Shown in pieces: positions 14,918 to 18,084 of a DNA stretch of 18,084 nt. The notes below the pieces were generated by a model. That model was not told where the DNA came from, ran no database searches, and saw only the letters and a list, made by a program, of their open reading frames with translations. The position numbers were made by a program, and so were the translations under genes. Position 1 is the first letter of the stretch; every line of letters starts with the position of its first letter. The stretch is from JAWPMV01 sp038527215. GTDB taxonomy: Bacteria > Bacteroidota > Bacteroidia > J057. The stretch is taken from contig JBCBGC010000157.1 in the NCBI GenBank assembly GCA_038527215.1, forward strand, positions 1 through 18,084. The letters are read 5' to 3'.

Positions 14918-15673
14918 CTATTGCTTTTTCAACATAAGGAAAATTCGCCTGGCTTTATGGTCAAAAGGCTCATCCTGCCAACCGCCCAGTACTTTTTCGA
15001 CCGTGAAACCACTGTCCTTTAACATACGCTTGAGGTCTCCATAGTGGTAGGCATACATGGTGAAAGGCGTCTCAAAGCGTTGGCCGTCTTTGAGGTAAGT
15101 CCGCTGATTGGTGGTGGTGCCGCTGATGGGATCAAAGCTAATCCGGTCAATCATCAGGTCCTCTCCCTTTTCTGAAAGGTAAGTGGGTTGCAAGCCAGCG
15201 AGCAAGCGGTCCCGGTTTTGGATATCCAGACAAAAATAACCGCCGGGTTTAAGACTTGCCTCTACCTTAGCCAGAAGGGTGAGAATTTCTGTTTCGGTAA
15301 AAAAGCCCAGGCTATTGAAGAGGAGGACGGCCAGATCGAAAGAGGATTGCAGGGAAAGGTCCAGAATGTCTCCTTGCTGGAAGCTGGCCGCCATCTGCTG
15401 TTTCTCTGCTTCTTTACGAGCTAAATCAATGAAGGCTGCATTGAGGTCGATGCCTGTAACCTCATGGCCTTGTCCCGCCCAGTAGCGACTATGGCGACCA
15501 TGCCCGCAAGCCAAATCCAGGATGGAAACCGGCCCGGTGATCCCTGCATGTTTTTCAATGTAGGTGCACTGTTTTCGGGTGATCTCATCGGTGATCAGCT
15601 CTTCGTAAAAGTGAAGGTAAAGGTCCGCCCGGTGCAGATCTTGTATGCTTTGTTGATAAGGAGAAAGGGACAT
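14918..15673 (-). CDS. Class I SAM-dependent methyltransferase
   Basis: This 251-residue protein has motif I, ILDLACGHGRHS (51-62), an acidic strand end in VTGIDLN, a DILDLSLQSSFDLAVLLFNSLGFF segment and post-motif LKPGGYFCLDIQN. The LACGHGRHS form is typical of a methyltransferase-25 subgroup of unknown small-molecule specificity. The ATG at 15673 has GGGAAAG about 12 nt upstream. An upstream TTG at 15700 would add nine residues and is less likely. The gene sits 42 bp after the YCII gene and 29 bp before the TfoX-like gene, consistent with one transcript. It is not closely similar to the methyltransferase at 9033. Confidence 0.87.
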   Translation of the reverse strand: MSLSPYQQSIQDLHRADLYLHFYEELITDEITRKQCTYIEKHAGITGPVSILDLACGHGRHSRYWAGQGHEVTGIDLNAAFIDLARKEAEKQQMAASFQQGDILDLSLQSSFDLAVLLFNSLGFFTETEILTLLAKVEASLKPGGYFCLDIQNRDRLLAGLQPTYLSEKGEDLMIDRISFDPISGTTTNQRTYLKDGQRFETPFTMYAYHYGDLKRMLKDSGFTVEKVLGGWQDEPFDHKARRIFLMLKKQ

Positions 15674-15715
15674 GGAAATGACTTTCCCAAAGGTACGCAA
15701 GCTCCGGCCAGGAAG

Positions 15716-16000
15716 TTATTCTCCGCCTACTGCTACCCGCCAGGGGCGGACTTCCCAGGAGGTTACCAAGCCTGCCCGCACATAAGGATCGCCCTCAGCA
15801 AAGGCCTTGGCTGTCTCCGGATTATCCCCTCGAAATAATAAAACTGCCTCATTGTCCGGCTCGTCCAGGGCGCCCCCCATCATGAAATCACCGTTTTCAT
15901 GGGCTTGCCTGACCCAACTCAGATGGGCCTCCCGGTGGGCCTGCCTTTTTTCAATAAATCCTTCAACCGTGCGATAAAAGAGTAAATAATAAGTGGTCAT
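15716..16000 (-). CDS. YCII-related (YciI-like) protein
   Basis: This 94-residue ferredoxin-like alpha/beta protein of the YCII family has YYLLFYRTVEG at the N-terminus, HREAHLSWV with His22 and His26, GDFMMGGALDEP, and the conserved GDPYVRAGLV with Asp71. Family members form dimers with a His/Asp pocket resembling an active site, but their chemistry is mostly unknown. The gene lies 54 bp after the sugar-kinase gene and 42 bp before the methyltransferase in the leftward run. Confidence 0.88.
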   Translation of the reverse strand: MTTYYLLFYRTVEGFIEKRQAHREAHLSWVRQAHENGDFMMGGALDEPDNEAVLLFRGDNPETAKAFAEGDPYVRAGLVTSWEVRPWRVAVGGE

Positions 16001-16054
16001 GTGAGATTAGATTAGGGCCCAGCCTCTAGCCTGCAAGCCAGAGCAGGTCAAGGT

Positions 16055-17197
16055 TCAGGAATAAAACTTTCGGGGGAGAATATAGGCATTGAGCTCATCT
16101 TGTTGGTCCAAAATATCCTGGGACAATCGGAACTGGTTACGGGCACGATCCAGGTTATGCTCCGGATAAGTGGTTTTATAATAAGCATCGCCGCCCAGAT
16201 AATCCGTGAGAAAGCGTAAACCGATTAAATAGGCCATCATCGCCCCGGAAAGACCTAGCAGGCTCAGCTCCGCCGGATTCAGAAGGTCGCGTACCACCGA
16301 CAAATATCCCTCCGCAAAGCCTTGGAACTTTTCCCGATCCAGACCAACCAGCGCCAAATCAGCTTCATCCTCCCTTGCCGTGCTGGCCGCAGTCCGGATT
16401 CCGTCTCCAAAGTCGGCATGGACGAGCCCGGGCATCACGGTATCCAGATCTACCACGCATCTTCCGATGCCTTTTTTGTCCAGCAAGACATTATTGAACT
16501 TGGTGTCATTATGGGTGAGCCGGGTAGGCAGCACCCCTTGGTCTTGCAGATGCTGAAACTGACACATCCGATCTGCGTGTAGTCGGACAAAGGCGATTTC
16601 CGCCGGGCAAGTCTGATCCCTTCCCTCAAATGGCCTGCTTACCTGATCCTCAAATAATGTCAGCCGCGAAGGTACATGGTGAAAGGCGGGAATAATTTCC
16701 GGAATAGAAGCCGGTGGAAGTTCGCTGAGAAAAGCAAGAAAGTACCCAAAGGAGCGGGCGCCTTGAAAGGCCTGCTCCCCGGAAAGCACCAAATCAAAAC
16801 TGCTTAAGCCTTCAAGGAAAGGGAAGAGCCGCCAGGCGTTTCCTTCATCATCCTCAAAGAAGGCGGCCCGATCTCGGGTATAGACGAGTTGCAGGCCCAA
16901 CTGACCATGTCCTTGTTGGGAGGCCATGCGCGCGCTAAGATGAGCGAGGACTTTCTCCAGGTTGCCCATGAGGAGGGGCAGGGGAGAAAAAATTCGATGG
17001 TTGATTCGTTGGACAAAAAGCGGCGCCTGCTCTGCTTCAGGAAAACTGAGCCGAAAAGAATCGTGGATATGCCCGCTGCCTACGGATTCTAAGGTGTAAG
17101 CGCTAGTGGGTAAGGCATAAGCGGTAAGCAGATGGGTCGGGAACCCTTCCTGGGAAACAGACATAAGGCTAGGGACTATTTCGCGCAAGCTACGCAT
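16055..17197 (-). CDS. NahK-like N-acetylhexosamine kinase, APH fold
   Basis: This 380-residue aminoglycoside-phosphotransferase-fold kinase resembles N-acetylhexosamine 1-kinase (NahK). It has the nucleotide loop GSGHIHDSFRL (40-50), the family segment FVQRINHRIF, the catalytic loop LTHNDTKFNNVLLD with Asp231 and Asn236, and metal-binding VVDLDTVMPG (Asp250, Asp252). The C-terminal half has YLIGLRFLTDYLGGD and FRLSQDI. Known NahK enzymes phosphorylate GlcNAc or GalNAc at C1 using ATP. The exact sugar cannot be read here, and no GNB/LNB phosphorylase or uridylyltransferase lies nearby. An alternative ATG at 17164 (codon 12) is possible, and neither start has a good Shine-Dalgarno. It follows the small membrane protein by 40 bp. 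Confidence 0.85.
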   Translation of the reverse strand: MRSLREIVPSLMSVSQEGFPTHLLTAYALPTSAYTLESVGSGHIHDSFRLSFPEAEQAPLFVQRINHRIFSPLPLLMGNLEKVLAHLSARMASQQGHGQLGLQLVYTRDRAAFFEDDEGNAWRLFPFLEGLSSFDLVLSGEQAFQGARSFGYFLAFLSELPPASIPEIIPAFHHVPSRLTLFEDQVSRPFEGRDQTCPAEIAFVRLHADRMCQFQHLQDQGVLPTRLTHNDTKFNNVLLDKKGIGRCVVDLDTVMPGLVHADFGDGIRTAASTAREDEADLALVGLDREKFQGFAEGYLSVVRDLLNPAELSLLGLSGAMMAYLIGLRFLTDYLGGDAYYKTTYPEHNLDRARNQFRLSQDILDQQDELNAYILPRKFYS

Positions 17198-17237
17198 TCC
17201 TTGCTATCCCTGGCAGAAAAAGCGTCCGAAAGAGGGG

Positions 17238-17456
17238 CTAAGCCTCCTCTTGGGAGAGTTTCTGTTGTTTCTGGTAGTGCAAAAAGGAAGGAATAGCGGC
17301 TATCAGCGCCAAAATGGTGAACACCAGGGTGGAAGTAGCCAGATATCCGTCGGAGGAGTAGCGGTAAATAACCGCTCCCAAAGCCAGGGTCGCCCCTGCT
17401 GCAACGGTCAGTAAGGCCCAGCGGGTCCATTTTCCTTTTGGATATAGATTCTCCAT
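17238..17456 (-). CDS. Small two-helix membrane protein, unknown function
   Basis: From the ATG at 17456 this is a 72-residue protein: a short basic N-terminus (PKGKWTRW), one hydrophobic helix (about 14-31), a short polar turn with YRYSSDGY, a second helix (about 40-58), and a charged tail ending in Glu-Glu-Ala. The family is not recognised. The frame stays open upstream to a TTG at 17576, but that extension crosses a strong terminator (17552-17605) and reads as unlikely protein, so the shorter form is preferred. It is first in a leftward run with the sugar kinase. Confidence 0.65.
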   Translation of the reverse strand: MENLYPKGKWTRWALLTVAAGATLALGAVIYRYSSDGYLATSTLVFTILALIAAIPSFLHYQKQQKLSQEEA

Positions 17457-17551
17457 GAGGGGATAAGGTTGAGTGGATAAACGGGGCCAAGGCCCTCTTA
17501 CCCAAAGATGAGGATCAGGAGCGAAGGTTGGAATAGAAAAAAGGGTGACGG

Positions 17552-17605
17552 AAAAAACCTGAGCCAGTTCCAGCAAAGGTTGCCGGGAAGGGGAGGGCTC
17601 AGGTT
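17552..17605 (-). terminator. Strong intrinsic terminator after the AraC-type regulator
   Basis: On the minus strand, AACCTGAGCC (17605-17596) pairs perfectly with GGCTCAGGTT (17565-17556) and runs into a T-run (17557-17552). The loop has its own helix, CCGGCAA/TTGCTGG (17586-17570), with one G-U pair and a 3-nt loop. It begins 21 bp after the regulator's stop codon and separates it from the membrane-protein/kinase run. Confidence 0.8.
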
Positions 17606-17626
17606 GGGGGAATGAATAAAAACGAG

Positions 17627-18084
17627 CTATGCCATAATTCTTTTTACATATTGACTGGGAGATAATCCGTAGCGGGTTTTGAACATGCGGGAAAATGTTG
17701 CCTGGTGCTCAAATCCACAGGTATAGGCGATTTCGGAAAGGGTGGGGATCAGCCCTTCCTCTAATTTCTGCCGTGCTACCTCTAATTGTATCTCCCGGAT
17801 AAATTTAGAAGGGGCTATGCCGGTCAGGGCTTTGACTTTTCTTCTCAATTGTCGGGGGCTGAGAAAAGCTACATCAGCCAGCTCTTCTACCGAGAATGTT
17901 TTTTGCGTCAGGGATTCCTGGGTCAGCTGCTTGATCCGTTGCAACCAGACTTCATCAGCCGGAGATAAAGGAACCACCGTGGCAGCAGAAGTTTGTGCTT
18001 TAGGGGGCTGACGGGTGGAATCCTTTTCTCTGACCAGGGAGTGCTGCTCAACTTCTTTTCGGATGCTTAGCCCCCGGCAAAGCA
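17627..18084 (-). CDS. AraC-type regulator, 3' part (start outside window)
   Basis: The reading frame is open from the TAG at 17627-17629 to the right edge, with no in-frame ATG. Only the C-terminal ~152 residues are therefore seen. The last ~100 residues form an AraC double helix-turn-helix, with FSVEELADVAFLSPRQLRRKVKALTG in the first unit and LSEIAYTCGFEHQATFSRMFKTRYG followed by LSPSQYVKR in the second. Ahead of it lie a linker with Pro/Ala/Thr and a helix (LCRGLSIRKEVEQHSL). In position and pattern that helix resembles the end of a receiver domain in hybrid two-component regulators of Bacteroidota. That domain assignment is an inference. A strong terminator follows. Confidence 0.85.
   Translation of the reverse strand, partial: LCRGLSIRKEVEQHSLVREKDSTRQPPKAQTSAATVVPLSPADEVWLQRIKQLTQESLTQKTFSVEELADVAFLSPRQLRRKVKALTGIAPSKFIREIQLEVARQKLEEGLIPTLSEIAYTCGFEHQATFSRMFKTRYGLSPSQYVKRIMA

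Noticed and set aside
14370..15044. 224-codon plus-strand frame covering the TfoX-like gene
   Set aside because: It overlaps three better supported genes and the 38-bp palindrome, and shows no domain features.
17484..17495. GGGCC-AA-GGCCC palindrome upstream of the small membrane protein
   Set aside because: It is short, with only a two-base centre, and there is no supporting promoter context. Chance is likely in this GC-rich patch.
1..18084. CRISPR array, tRNA or rRNA gene, insertion sequence, phage or defence genes
   Set aside because: I saw no regularly spaced long repeats, cloverleaf-like sequence, transposase or integrase motifs, or recognised defence domains on either strand.

Overview
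The window looks like chromosomal DNA from an aerobic member of the Bacteroidota, with a lifestyle typical of Saprospiria or Cytophagia (an inference). Four things point there. One secreted esterase carries a type IX secretion C-terminal sorting domain. There is a TPR/histidine-kinase sensor and two AraC-type regulators. Promoter-like TAnnTTTG elements occur, and Shine-Dalgarno sequences are weak or missing at most starts. Base composition is even across the window, and no insertion sequence, phage gene, tRNA or CRISPR array was seen.

Left half (about 180-8880): a two-armed haem biosynthesis locus. Reading leftward from a central control region are hemA, hemC, hemD, hemE and hemF, packed with overlaps or short gaps. 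Reading rightward are a PchR-like AraC regulator, hemH, hemG (HemY type) and a small YwbE-family gene. Together they cover glutamyl-tRNA reduction, porphobilinogen to coproporphyrinogen III, and the oxygen-dependent steps through protoporphyrin IX to haem. hemL and hemB are not in the window. The intergenic region (5082-5290) holds a good araC promoter, a weaker hemA promoter, and repeated CGTTATTT boxes: two in direct orientation 21 bp apart, and a 14-bp exact inverted copy inside the start of araC. This is the best candidate here for an undescribed regulatory system.

Middle (about 9030-13180): a methyltransferase and a GNAT acetyltransferase in tandem; a short GTP cyclohydrolase II homologue that keeps the zinc ligands but lacks several conserved GTP-site residues; and an orphan sensor kinase with a signal peptide, TPR-like sensor region, membrane span and kinase core but no receiver domain.

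Right part (about 13250-18084): a secreted PHB-depolymerase/LpqC-like esterase with a sorting domain converges on a leftward run of five genes. From right to left these are a two-helix membrane protein, a NahK-like sugar kinase, a YCII protein, a methyltransferase and a TfoX-N protein. A 38-bp near-perfect palindrome sits at the convergence point. The right edge holds the 3' part of an AraC-type (probably hybrid two-component) regulator, followed by a strong leftward intrinsic terminator.

The left edge (1-179) has no gene. It holds one GC-rich terminator-like structure and three imperfect A/T-rich hairpin repeats about 27 bp apart, just beyond hemF.
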